NCBI RefSeq assembly: GCF_045063725.1
Contig: NZ_CP173695.1
Source of the DNA: Sellimonas catena
Lineage (GTDB): Bacteria; Bacillota; Clostridia; Lachnospirales; Lachnospiraceae
Direction: 5' to 3' (one strand)
Length of the DNA stretch: 64,000 nucleotides
Part shown: positions 8,456-21,058 of the stretch, piece after piece
Layout: the number at the start of each line of letters is the position of its first letter
How positions within the stretch are numbered: position 1 is the first letter of the stretch
Translations under genes and position numbers: made by a program
The notes under the pieces: generated by a model
Database searches by the model: none
What the model saw: only the letters and a program-made list of their open reading frames with translations
What the model was told of the DNA's origin: nothing

Positions 8456-9582
8456 GTCAGGATTTAAAAGATTTACAGACAGGTCCGGTATTGACCCTGG
8501 ATCCGTTTCAGGATATGAAACAGGAGATCAAACCGGAGGAAAAAGAAGAGCCGGTTATGGATGAAAACGTATTGACAGACGAAGAGCGGAAAATGGCAGA
8601 GCAGTTTGCAAACCAGATCGATCTGACGAATTCGACCATGATTCTCCAGTATGGAGCCGGAACACAGAAAAAGATGGCCGATTTTTCGGAGACGGCGCTT
8701 GATAATGTGCGGACGAAAGATCTTGGCGAAGTGGGAGATCTTTTGAGCGGCGTTGTACAGGAGCTGAAAAATTTTGATGACGAGGAAGAAAAGGGATTTT
8801 TCGGCATTTTCAAAAAGCAGGCAAATAAACTGCAGAATCTGAAATCAAAATATGCAAGTGCAGAGACGAATGTCAATCAGATTTGCAAAGTACTGGAAGG
8901 GCATCAGGTTCAGCTTATGAAAGATATTGCCCTGCTGGACAAGATGTATGAATTAAATCTGACCTATTTTAAAGAATTGACCATGTATATCATGGCCGGA
9001 AAAAAGAAACTCAAAGACGTAAGGGAGAAAGATCTTGCAGAAATGAAACTGAAAGCGCAGAGAAGCGGTCTTGCTGAAGATGCGCAGTCGGCCAGAGATC
9101 TGGAATCCATGTGTCTGAGATTTGAGAAAAAGATTCACGATCTGGAGCTGACAAGGATGGTATCCATCCAGACTGCGCCGCAGATTCGTCTGGTGCAGAA
9201 TAATGATACAATCATGGCAGAAAAAATCCAGTCCACGATTGTCAATACCATTCCGCTCTGGAAGAGTCAGATGGTACTTGCCCTTGGTGTTGCACATTCC
9301 AGACAGGCAGCAGAAGCACAGCGTGAAGTGACAGATATGACGAATGAGCTGTTAAGGAAAAATGCAGAGACTCTGAAGATGGCAACGGTAGAAACCGCAA
9401 AGGAATCCGAAAGAGGCATTGTAGATATGGAAACGCTCAAAGCGACCAATGAATCACTCATTTCTACTCTGGATGAAGTAATGCAGATTCAGGAAGACGG
9501 GCGTAGAAAGCGTCAGGAGGCAGAAGTAGAACTGCGAAAGATGGAGCAGGAATTAAAGGACAAGCTTCTTCAGATCAGATAA
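8452..9582 (+). CDS. TelA family toxic anion resistance protein
   Basis: The 376-residue protein is almost entirely helical, as expected for TelA, with conserved segments such as LLDKMYELNLTYFKELTMYIMAGKK broken into coiled coils and IPLWKSQMVLALG near residue 265. The family was named for tellurite resistance and is tied to envelope stress and to stability of the partner XpaC protein. No membrane segment or signal is seen, so it is cytoplasmic, probably bound to the membrane partner. It is the last gene of the two-gene operon; a 10-bp terminator hairpin follows 12 bases after the stop. Confidence 0.85.
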   Translation: MSQDLKDLQTGPVLTLDPFQDMKQEIKPEEKEEPVMDENVLTDEERKMAEQFANQIDLTNSTMILQYGAGTQKKMADFSETALDNVRTKDLGEVGDLLSGVVQELKNFDDEEEKGFFGIFKKQANKLQNLKSKYASAETNVNQICKVLEGHQVQLMKDIALLDKMYELNLTYFKELTMYIMAGKKKLKDVREKDLAEMKLKAQRSGLAEDAQSARDLESMCLRFEKKIHDLELTRMVSIQTAPQIRLVQNNDTIMAEKIQSTIVNTIPLWKSQMVLALGVAHSRQAAEAQREVTDMTNELLRKNAETLKMATVETAKESERGIVDMETLKATNESLISTLDEVMQIQEDGRRKRQEAEVELRKMEQELKDKLLQIR

Positions 9583-9594
9583 TAAATAAAAAAG

Positions 9595-9627
9595 GCGTCC
9601 GTACGAATAAAAGTGCGGACGCTTTTT
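9595..9627 (+). terminator. Rho-independent terminator
   Basis: A 10-bp stem (GCGTCCGTAC with GTGCGGACGC, one G-U pair) is followed by TTTTT. It closes the telA operon and also faces the convergent gene ending at 9656. Confidence 0.8.
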
Positions 9628-9655
9628 GTGTGAAAGCGAAAGACTGCTGACCGTA

Positions 9656-10144
9656 TTACTCGGCTGTACAGACTTCGGTACGACTCTTTCTTTCGAAAAT
9701 CATGCGGAAAATAAAGCGCACAAGCGGGCCGCAGAAGAAAATCTGCCAGAAAAAGGCCATCGGGAAATTGCAGACAAATGTCTGAAGCCATACCGGAATA
9801 AATTCAACACCGGGATGTTTAAAAATCACAGTGGCCCAGAAGCTCATGATCGGGCACATGAAAGCGACGGTGACGCTCGCTCTGGCAAGCGTGACGAAAA
9901 TCGGTTTATCTTCGCCCGGGGTTACAAGACGGAACGCAATCTTTGGCGCAATCCGTTCGATAAAGAAGAAGCCCGTCACAAAGCAGATCGGATAAATAAT
10001 GACCATCTCACGAAAGGCATAGAGAATACCGGCATTTGTCAGTCCGCGCATACGCAGGCCGGTATTATAGAGTTCCATTGCTGCAACCATGAAAAAGGTC
10101 ATCAGCAGTCCATAGATTACTTCTTGAAATTTTGTTTTTGGCAT
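9656..10144 (-). CDS. DUF2798 family membrane protein
   Basis: The protein has 162 residues and four predicted membrane helices (about 8-28, 42-62, 88-108 and 125-145) with a short basic tail. Sequence features such as ITFxMVxxMELYN and the paired helices fit the DUF2798 family, small integral membrane proteins of unknown function often controlled by TetR or MarR regulators. ATG 10144 has AAGGAGGA ten bases upstream on the minus strand. It is monocistronic and convergent with telA. A promoter and a palindromic operator candidate lie upstream at 10281-10332. Substrate and role are unknown. Confidence 0.7.
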   Translation of the reverse strand: MPKTKFQEVIYGLLMTFFMVAAMELYNTGLRMRGLTNAGILYAFREMVIIYPICFVTGFFFIERIAPKIAFRLVTPGEDKPIFVTLARASVTVAFMCPIMSFWATVIFKHPGVEFIPVWLQTFVCNFPMAFFWQIFFCGPLVRFIFRMIFERKSRTEVCTAE

Positions 10145-10280
10145 AATCAGTCCTCCTTAATTCATTTCAATGAAAAAGGCGTTAATCCACTGAATGCACA
10201 ATAGACTACGCCTGGAAGACTTATTTCTATTTTGGCTGATTAAAGCCCTTTCCTTGTTTAGGTAACTATAAGATTTATTT

Positions 10281-10332
10281 GTACGTCGATCCGTACGCTG
10301 ATGATTATAGCAAATTTAGATTTAAAATTCAA
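10281..10332 (-). promoter_or_regulatory. Promoter and palindromic operator for the DUF2798 gene
   Basis: On the minus strand TTGAAT (10332-10327), a 17-base spacer and TATAAT (10309-10304) form a near-consensus promoter. The start-site region carries GTACG/CGTAC arms (10281-10296). A stem, GGCGT with ACGCC, followed by TTTTT lies in the leader before the ribosome-binding site and may act as an attenuator. Confidence 0.5.
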
Positions 10333-10405
10333 ACAGAAATTTTTCTCATAAAAACAGTAGAAAACATGTGATGAAATAAAAAAGAAAAAAAGATAAAAAA
10401 AGTTG

Positions 10406-10434
10406 TTGACATTTATAAGCCTGGATGATAATAT
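10406..10434 (+). promoter_or_regulatory. rRNA operon promoter P1
   Basis: TTGACA (10406-10411), a 17-base spacer and TAATAT (10429-10434), preceded by an A-rich UP-like tract, lie about 435 bases before the 16S start. Confidence 0.75.
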
Positions 10435-10558
10435 ATAACACGTTCCGCTGATAACTGTCAGCACAAAACATCTCAGAGTGACAATCCTGAGGACGGCTTT
10501 TCCGCATTGGCTTGACGGACCACCGCAGAAATTACTCGAAAAAAGATGAAAAAAGTGG

Positions 10559-10587
10559 TTGACAAAAAGGAACAGATGTGATAATCT
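10559..10587 (+). promoter_or_regulatory. rRNA operon promoter P2
   Basis: TTGACA (10559-10564), a 17-base spacer and TAATCT (10582-10587) form a second strong promoter. The stretch from here to 10868 is transcribed leader with no gene. Confidence 0.75.
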
Positions 10588-10868
10588 AATATAGCTGTCG
10601 CGAGAGAGCGGCAACGAAAACAAAGAACTTTGATAACTGAACAATAGACAACGATCCCTGAAAATTCATGAGAATTATTCAGAACAAGGAACTTCAAGTT
10701 CCACAAACCAGACAACAGTAACGGGATGGATTAGCGAGAGTTGATCTTGACCGGAACAAACAATGGTAAGGAAGCTCCTGCGATACTAGATTCGCAAGCA
10801 GGCTTGCTCATCAAGTCATCGAGGAGCGTAAACGAACGTAGGATTCGAAAGGACCGAATCCAAGTTCT

Positions 10869-12408
<1,540 letters not shown>

Positions 12409-12460
12409 GAAGTAAGGGACGTTGTCTATTGTTGAGTGATCGAAGAGAGCACTCGAGCTT

Positions 12461-12579
12461 TGCTGGTGGTGATGCGCCTGGGGGAAACACCCGTACCCAT
12501 CCCGAACACGATGGTTAAGCCCCAGACGGCCGATGGTACTGCACTGGAGACGGTGTGGGAGAGCAGGTGGCCGCCAGCT
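12461..12579 (+). rRNA. rrf: 5S ribosomal RNA (between 16S and 23S)
   Basis: The stretch shows the 5S core: CACCCGTACCCATCCCGAAC, then GGTTAAGCC and a terminal stem of TGCTGGTGG with CCGCCAGC. Its length is about 119 nt. It lies 60 bases after 16S and about 370 bases before 23S, so the operon order is 16S-5S-23S instead of the usual 16S-23S-5S. No second 5S follows the 23S gene here. Confidence 0.9.
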
Positions 12580-12948
12580 ACAAAAAAGAAAAACGTTATC
12601 CGTGATATGAGGTTTGAAGAAAACTTCAGATTTCATATGACTGATAAAAAATCAGTCAGAAGTGTCGACACTACACCTCGCAGCCAGGCTGCTCGGTCGC
12701 GTGCAGGCACGCAAACCAATCAATTCAAAACCGTCTTATGAAAGCGAGCTTTCAACGCCGTTTTTGAATGATTGTGTAGTGTACCTTGAAAACCGCATAT
12801 AAGAACACAAATAGAAATATCAAGACATCCGAGGTAATGTGAACACATTATTGAGAACAACGGCAGATCAAAGGATCTGCACTATCGACCAACACATGTC
12901 ACGCTAGGCATGTGAGACGAGAGATCATCCCGGTCTCAAGTCAAAGTT
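12580..12948 (+). other. 5S-23S spacer with nested processing stems, no tRNA
   Basis: No tRNA gene is seen in this 369-base spacer. It holds TGACTGAT/ATCAGTCA (about 12638-12659) and a long-range pairing of ACACTACAC (about 12668) with GTGTAGTGT (about 12773). Inside the latter is a stem of CAATCAATTCAAAA with TTTTTGAATGATTG. These are probably RNase III-type maturation stems. Confidence 0.5.
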
Positions 12949-15840
<2,892 letters not shown>

Positions 15841-15910
15841 GAATGGTGGATAGGAAAAAGCAGGATGACAGAAACGTGGACTTATATGTGGTTTTGAAGG
15901 TACACAAAAG

Positions 15911-15940
15911 GAAACACCTGAAAAGGTGTGTTTCTTTGTA
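15911..15940 (+). terminator. Terminator of the rRNA operon
   Basis: An imperfect hairpin (GAAACACCT with AGGTGTGTTTC) is followed by a T-rich stretch, 70 bases after the 23S end. Confidence 0.55.
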
Positions 15941-15955
15941 TCTGAGATAGAATAT

Positions 15956-16026
15956 AGGGGATTGGTCAAATGGTATGACAGGAGTCTCCAAAACTCTTAG
16001 CGGGAGTTCGATTCTCTCATCCCCTG
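15956..16026 (+). tRNA. tRNA-Trp (anticodon CCA)
   Basis: A complete cloverleaf can be drawn: acceptor AGGGGAT/ATCCCCT, anticodon stem GGAGT/ACTCT with loop CTCCAAA (anticodon CCA), and T-arm GGGAG-TTCGATT-CTCTC. The discriminator base is G and no CCA is encoded. The D-arm has only three pairs (GTC/GAC) around a loop containing GG. The total length is 71 nt. It follows the rRNA operon and is closed by its own terminator. Confidence 0.85.
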
Positions 16027-16030
16027 CTGT

Positions 16031-16057
16031 AAAACCGCCGAAATTCGGCGGTTTTTT
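16031..16057 (+). terminator. Terminator after tRNA-Trp
   Basis: AAAACCGCCG pairs with CGGCGGTTTT around AAATT, followed by more T residues. Confidence 0.85.
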
Positions 16058-16120
16058 CATGTCTGATTTTAAAATAGAACACAAGGTAGAACACAATATA
16101 AACATGTCTTTATGTTAGAA

Positions 16121-16279
16121 CTATAATTGTTTTAACTTCACCACTATACATCCCAGCAAAAAGGCAATTACAAAGGCAAGAAGATGAATTACAAGTGTAG
16201 AAATATTCCCTGAAAAAAGCGGAATATTACCTAAGATCGCATAGCCGAGCATCCAGCTTGTCTCGACTGTGTTTGGACG
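16121..16279 (-). pseudogene. C-terminal remnant of a membrane protein
   Basis: Read on the minus strand, about 52 codons end in TAG (16121-16123) and encode a hydrophobic segment (SWMLGYAILGNIPLF, then VIHLLAFVIAFLLGC) like the last two helices of a transporter. A stop codon interrupts the frame upstream and there is no start or ribosome-binding site. It is plausibly what is left of a gene cut by the adjacent IS66 insertion. This is a weak call. Confidence 0.3.
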
Positions 16280-16637
16280 AAAGCATCAGGACAAACCTCC
16301 GGGTGTATACTTGAGAACTTATTGTTTCTTCAATCCTTTCTATATTCAGCCTATAATAATAGACAAGAAAGGAGAGTGTGGTCAGCAGAATAAGATCCCC
16401 CAGTCTACTTTGGGCTATTGGATCCGAAAGATTCAGTCAGAAGCACCAGGAAAAGAACCTGCATCTGATCTGGTGTTCACAAAGCTGCCTTCGGAACAAG
16501 AGCTGCAGTTGAACTCTAGGACAGGAAATCATTCTGTTACGATCCTTCTTCCGGAAAATATCCGGATTGAAATTGGCGCTGACTGCTCAGCCAGGATACT
16601 GACTACGCTCTTGCAGGCGTTGAAGAACTATGCTTGA
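16269..16637 (+). pseudogene. IS66 accessory protein TnpA, N-terminally truncated
   Basis: From about 16375 the frame matches IS66 TnpA (helix-turn-helix segment QQNKIPQSTLGYWIRKIQ, then a C-terminal block NIRIEIGADCSARILTTLLQAL). The upstream part of the frame reads unrelated sequence, so the first ~35 residues of the protein are missing or replaced. It overlaps the tnpB start by eight bases, as in intact IS66 elements. It is unlikely to be functional. Confidence 0.65.
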
Positions 16638-17025
16638 TTTCTCTGGAAGCACAACCGTCTATCTGGCGTGTGGAGTGACCGATCTCCGTAAAAGCTATAC
16701 CGGTTTGGCCGCAATTATCAAACTGAAATTCCATCTCGATCCGTACTCCCGCTGTATGTTCGCGTTCTGCAATCGCAGACGCACATTGATCAAGATTCTC
16801 CAGTGGGACGGCTCCGGATTCTGGATCCTGATGAAACGTCTGGAGCGGAATGCCTTCCATTGGCCGGACACACCGGATGAACTGCGGAAAGTGACTCTCA
16901 AAGAGATCCACTGGCTGTGCGATGGATTATCCCTGAATCCCAGCGGCGCTTTTGAAGAACGCCACCCAAAGATCGTAGTCTGCTCCCGATTCCTGTCAAT
17001 TCGCAAAAAGCCGAAAATTTCTTGA
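16630..17025 (+). CDS. tnpB: IS66 family accessory protein TnpB
   Basis: The 131-residue frame has the IS66 TnpB pattern: VYLACGVTDLRKSYTGLAAII at the start, FCNRRRTLIKILQWDGSGFW in the middle and KRLERNAFHWP. The family is needed for IS66 transposition, but its biochemical role is unclear. The C-terminal ~20 residues (after LSLNPSGAFEE) look atypical and may run past the conserved end. The gene itself seems intact although its neighbours are broken. Confidence 0.85.
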   Translation: MLDFSGSTTVYLACGVTDLRKSYTGLAAIIKLKFHLDPYSRCMFAFCNRRRTLIKILQWDGSGFWILMKRLERNAFHWPDTPDELRKVTLKEIHWLCDGLSLNPSGAFEERHPKIVVCSRFLSIRKKPKIS

Positions 17026-17128
17026 TTTTACGCAGATTTTCCTCTACTCCTGAAGGCGGTTTCCAATAGAAAGCAGATCCTTTTATGGTAAACTGTCAAT
17101 AGAGATTTTAGAAAGATGAGGCTGTGCG

Positions 17129-18798
17129 ATGGATCCGGTTTTTACAGAAGAACAACTGAACAGGATGGACAGGGAGGACATGCTCTCTTTGCTGAAGATT
17201 ATGCAGGAGCATCGTCAAAAGCAGGAAGAAACGCTGCAGAAGCAGGAATCAAGGATCCAGATCCTGGAATAGAAAACAAAGGAACTGGAATTCCTGAACG
17301 CAATGCTCTCTGACCGCCTTACTCTTGCTCAGAGGAAACGCTTTGGCACATCCAGTGAAAAATATGCGGACGGGTATATCCAGCTGAATCTTTTTAACGA
17401 GGCAGAGCGGGAAGCAGACCTGAATGCCCCGGAACCGGACCTGGCAGAGATCCATCCGTCTTCTTACAAAAGAAAAAACGTTCCGGAAAAAAGGAAGAAG
17501 ACCTTTCCTCCTTTGAGACAACCGAAGTGATCGAGTACAAGCTGACGGGAGACGACCGTTACTGCCCGGACTGCAATACGAAATATAAGGTTGTCACAAA
17601 GGAAAGAGTCAAAAGACTGAAATTCATTCCCGCGAGGTTTGAAGTTGTGGAGGAAGTGATTTTTGTGTACAGCTGTCCGAAATGCGGGGCTATGAAACGG
17701 CCGGAAAAAGCGCCGTCACTCCTGAAAGAAAGTGCTGCAACCCCGTCCCTTGTTGCAGGCATCATGAATGCCAAGTATGTAAACGGGATGCCGCTTGCGC
17801 GTCAGGAACGGGAATTCGCCCGGTACGACCTGAATCTTTCCACAAAGACCATGGCGAACTGGATCATCCAATGTGCAGACCGGTATCTGCAGCCGCTCTA
17901 TGATCTGATGAAAGAAGAGCTGCTCCGGAGTAACTATTTGCACGGAGACGAAACCAGAATGCAGGTGATCGATGAGCCGGATCAGAAGGGTTCCACCCAG
18001 AACTGGATGTGGGTCTATCTCACGGATGAATACAGCGGCTCTCCGCGGATGGTCCTCTTCCAATACGAAAGAACCCGTGCCGGATATCATCCGGCGGAAT
18101 TCCTTGGAGATCAGTTTGAGGGATCTTTCACCTGCGATGGTTATCAGGCATACCACAATCTCCCGGAAAGGATCACTGTGACGGGATACATGGCCCATGC
18201 GAGACGCAGATTCGATGAAGCCCTGACGGCCTTGAAAAAGGATTTCACCAAAGAACAGTTGAAGGAGACAACCGCATATCAGGCACTGGCACGGATCGGG
18301 ATGCTCTATAAGATTGAAGAGATGATCCGTGACAAGACGCCGGAAGAACGGTATGAAGAGCGTCAAAAGCAGGCGAAGCCGCTTTTAGAGGCTTTCTTTG
18401 CGTGGCTTCATACACTGGAGGATTCCGTAGACCGGTCTTCATTGATCGGCGAAGCTGTCCTGCATACCCTGAACCAGAAAGTTTATCTGAGGAGATATCT
18501 GGAAGACGGACACTTAAGCATTGATAATCTGGCGGCAGAACGGCCGCTGAAAAACTTTGCGACAGGGCGTCGAAACTGGCTGTTTGCCAAGAGTATCCGG
18601 GGAGCACAGGCCAGCGCAACCGTATACAGCATTACGGAAACAGCGATGTTGAACGGTCTGAAACCCTACAATTATCTCACCTATGTGATGGAGCAGATGA
18701 AAGATCTTGGTCCGTTCCCGGAAAAGGAAGCGATGTTGGAACTGCTTCCATGGTCCGCCAGCCTGCCGGCTGAATGCCACAGCAAACTGAAAAAATAA
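17129..18798 (+). pseudogene. IS66 transposase TnpC, interrupted by a stop codon and a frameshift
   Basis: The frame starts with ATG 17129 (MDPVFTEEQLNRMD) and meets an in-frame TAG at 17270, where a CAG codon would fit. It continues in the same frame to about 17475 (ERLTLAQRKRFGTSSEKY-type block) and then needs a -1 shift within the A-run near 17471-17478. The last frame (to 18798) holds the zinc-binding CPDC/CPKC region and the DDE catalytic domain (LHGDETR, CDGYQAY, NLAAERPLK). The C-terminal domain is complete. Two separate lesions suggest a dead copy, although the slip site happens to be a perfect A AAA AAC heptamer. Confidence 0.85.
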
Positions 18799-18973
18799 GA
18801 GACAAATATTCCCCTCGAAAGTGCCGGGGGGATTTCTTATTTTGTCAAGGTACGGATGATTACCTACTTACTTTTAAATGGCACTTTGAATTTCTTAAAA
18901 CTGTGTTTAATAGGACAATATGTCCTGTTAAACAGTGATGTAGATGGAAACAATATGAATAAATCAGATGCGA

Positions 18974-19029
18974 TTGACAAAGAAAAAAATTTTAAGTATA
19001 CTAACGATAAGTAAATAAAATATTTACTT
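18974..19029 (+). promoter_or_regulatory. Promoter and palindromic operator of the AbiE-type operon
   Basis: TTGACA (18974-18979), a 17-base spacer and TATACT (18997-19002) form a near-consensus promoter. A 9-bp inverted repeat, AAGTAAATA (19009-19017) and TATTTACTT (19021-19029), covers the predicted start site. It is a good candidate for autorepression by the AbiEi-type antitoxin. The upstream stretch 18841-18973 holds nothing else I recognise. Confidence 0.65.
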
Positions 19030-19047
19030 AATGAAAGGAAAGCAATT

Positions 19048-19671
19048 ATGTTATATGAATATTTGAAAGAAAATTATATTCTAGGAGAACCTATTTTTAC
19101 CGGAGATATTGATATCCCAGGGATGACAGAAGAAAATCTTAGATATCATTTAAAAAAACTTGCTGATAGTGGATCCATATGCCGATTTGAGCCGGGAGTA
19201 TACTATTTCCCTAAAACGGATATTTTCGGTGAGCGGATGTCTATGACTCCGGATACAGTAGCTGTTCATAAGTATATCATGCGCAGGGGAAAGCGGGTGG
19301 GCTACTATTCCGGCTATACATTGGCAAACCGCATGGGATTATCCACACAGATTCCATTTACGCAGGAGATAAACAGCAATTTTGCTCCGGCGTTGGTAAG
19401 GAAAACGACAATTAAAAACAGGCAGTATATTATCAGAAGGCCAGTGGTGGAAATCACTGAAGAAAATGCGCCGGTTCTCCAGTTTCTTGATTGTTTAAAG
19501 GATATTGAAAAATGCACAGAGATAGAACCGGAAAAGTGTGGAAAAATTTTAACGGAATATGCCAGGAAAAATGGTATTACAAAGAAAAAGATCGACAGAT
19601 ATATCACAAACTATCCACTCAAGATATATAAAGCAATATATGAAACGGAGGTAGAGTATGTATCTTCATAA
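19048..19671 (+). CDS. AbiEi-type antitoxin and transcriptional regulator (type IV TA)
   Basis: The 207-residue protein starts with a winged-helix region (about 1-60, including NLRYHLKKLADSGSICRFEPGVYYFPK). The C-terminal domain resembles the DUF6088/AbiEi_4 group (TVAVHKYIMRRGKRVGYYSGYTLANRMGLS). Proteins of this group repress their own operon and counteract the paired nucleotidyltransferase toxin without binding it stably. The ATG at 19048 has GAAAGGAAAG upstream. The gene overlaps the toxin gene by 14 bases. The palindrome 20 bases upstream fits negative autoregulation. Confidence 0.8.
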   Translation: MLYEYLKENYILGEPIFTGDIDIPGMTEENLRYHLKKLADSGSICRFEPGVYYFPKTDIFGERMSMTPDTVAVHKYIMRRGKRVGYYSGYTLANRMGLSTQIPFTQEINSNFAPALVRKTTIKNRQYIIRRPVVEITEENAPVLQFLDCLKDIEKCTEIEPEKCGKILTEYARKNGITKKKIDRYITNYPLKIYKAIYETEVEYVSS

Positions 19672-20566
19672 GGATAGAGAAATGTTTAAGGATATGGTGG
19701 AACAGACTGCTGAGCAAAGTGGAAGAACACCTATAGTAGTAGAAAAAGATTACTATGTTACACTGATCCTGAAATTATTGTCAGAGCAGCTTGATCTGTG
19801 TGTTTTCAAAGGAGGGACGTCTTTATCCAAAGGATATCATTTAATCAATCGTTTTTCAGAAGATATTGATATTACTTTCAAAGAGCATATAGGAGAGAGT
19901 AGAAGGAAAAAACTTAAGAATGTTGTTTTAAAAGGAATAAGCGAAGAACTGGAAATGCCGATTGCAAACTGGAATGAAACCCAGAGCGACAGGGACTATA
20001 ACGCTTATTTCTTTTCATATACTTCTGTATTTGAACTGGAAGATGAAAGACTGCCGCAGTATATAAAACTGGAAACTGCATTGGGGTCGTATGCATTTCC
20101 GACACAGTCGGTAGAGATACATAATTATATTGGGGATTATCTGGAAAAGCGAAATCGAATAGATCTGGTAAAACAATTTTCCCTTGACAGATTTTCAATG
20201 AATTTACAGTCGTTGGAAAGGACTTATATTGATAAGATTTTTGCTCTTTGTGATTATTATATGCAGGGGAAATCAAAGCGGTATTCGCGTCATTTGTATG
20301 ATGTCTATAAACTTACTCCGCTCATTGATTTTGATAATAAGTTTGTCTCATTGGTCAAAGAGGTCAGGGAGCATCGGGCTCAAATGACTGTATGTCCATC
20401 CGCAAAAGAAGGAGTAGATGTATCTGCCATTATTACAGAGTTTTGTGATAATTCCTTTTATGAAGAAGATTATCAGTCTATCACCAGTTATTTTACAGAA
20501 GACTTTGTGTCTTATGAGGATACCATTAAGAATATGAGAAAAATTATACAGGACATTTCTTTTTAG
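19658..20566 (+). CDS. AbiEii/AbiGii-type nucleotidyltransferase toxin
   Basis: The 302-residue protein has the DNA-polymerase-beta-like fold signature of AbiEii: KGGTSLSKGYHLINRFSEDI (about residues 51-70), where GGTSLSK and EDIDI are the nucleotide- and metal-binding motifs. Conserved lysine and tyrosine residues follow near ERTYIDKIFALCDYY. In the family such enzymes transfer nucleotides to tRNA 3' ends or other targets and cause abortive infection. All visible motifs are intact, so this appears to be a working toxin. It is coupled to the upstream antitoxin by overlap. Confidence 0.85.
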   Translation: MYLHKDREMFKDMVEQTAEQSGRTPIVVEKDYYVTLILKLLSEQLDLCVFKGGTSLSKGYHLINRFSEDIDITFKEHIGESRRKKLKNVVLKGISEELEMPIANWNETQSDRDYNAYFFSYTSVFELEDERLPQYIKLETALGSYAFPTQSVEIHNYIGDYLEKRNRIDLVKQFSLDRFSMNLQSLERTYIDKIFALCDYYMQGKSKRYSRHLYDVYKLTPLIDFDNKFVSLVKEVREHRAQMTVCPSAKEGVDVSAIITEFCDNSFYEEDYQSITSYFTEDFVSYEDTIKNMRKIIQDISF

Positions 20567-20585
20567 AAATCAAACAGGTAAAAAT

Positions 20586-20936
20586 ATGGATAATAAAGAT
20601 AAGATTATTCGGGAACAGAGAGAAGAAATCCGTTTATTAAATGAAGAAATTAAGTGCCTTCAGTTACTTTTGTCCCAAGCAGGTATTCCCTATGGAAAAG
20701 GTATTCAGGAAAAGGAAAGACCGAATTCTGGAAATAAACATTTGCGAGATGCAGTATTTGGCTGGTACCGGTATGATTCCAGATTTGCATTGCCCGTTTA
20801 TGATGAACAGGGAGTAGTGGAACGTTATAACGTGTATCATGTCTCCATGTTGGTGCGTCATGCAAAAAATGGGAATTATTATCTATATGACATTTTAGAT
20901 ATAAAAAAAGAAACGAGCAACCCGTTCCGATTTTAA
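20586..20936 (+). CDS. Hypothetical protein, 116 aa
   Basis: The N-terminal ~45 residues form a charged coiled coil (EQREEIRLLNEEIKCLQLLL). The C-terminal half (RDAVFGWYRYDSRFALPVYD ending in DILDIKKETSNPFRF) recalls the tail of large polyvalent proteins of conjugative elements. If so, this is a remnant or a miniature derivative of such a gene. It lies 20 bases after the toxin gene with a weak ribosome-binding site and may be cotranscribed. No function can be assigned. Confidence 0.5.
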   Translation: MDNKDKIIREQREEIRLLNEEIKCLQLLLSQAGIPYGKGIQEKERPNSGNKHLRDAVFGWYRYDSRFALPVYDEQGVVERYNVYHVSMLVRHAKNGNYYLYDILDIKKETSNPFRF

Positions 20937-21002
20937 ATCATACTTGGTAAAAACCCATTTCTCATCTCTTATACTAATAAGAACAAAAGGGTTTGTCAAG
21001 AT

Positions 21003-21052
21003 AAAATTGAAAGAAAAGATGAAAGGTAAAATTGGAAGAAAAGATGAAAGGA
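21003..21052 (+). repeat. 25-bp tandem duplication containing the ribosome-binding site
   Basis: The units 21003-21027 and 21028-21052 are identical except for two bases. Each carries a GATGAAAGG segment, so the XRE gene has a duplicated upstream purine-rich region. Confidence 0.8.
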
Positions 21053-21058
21053 GAGGCT

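Larger units (their letters stand above)
16375..18840 (+). mobile_element. Degraded IS66-family element
   Basis: The truncated tnpA, tnpB and broken tnpC lie in the canonical order. I could not identify paired terminal inverted repeats or an 8-bp target duplication, so the ends are approximate. A GC-rich hairpin followed by T residues lies after tnpC (about 18811-18840). Confidence 0.65.

Noticed and set aside
9626..10204. 192-codon plus-strand frame opposite the DUF2798 gene
   Set aside because: The minus-strand frame has four membrane helices, a strong ribosome-binding site and a promoter. The plus-strand translation is low-complexity and highly charged.
12436..12741. 101-codon frame over the 5S gene and spacer
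   Set aside because: It covers the 5S rRNA, whose conserved core and terminal stem are clear.
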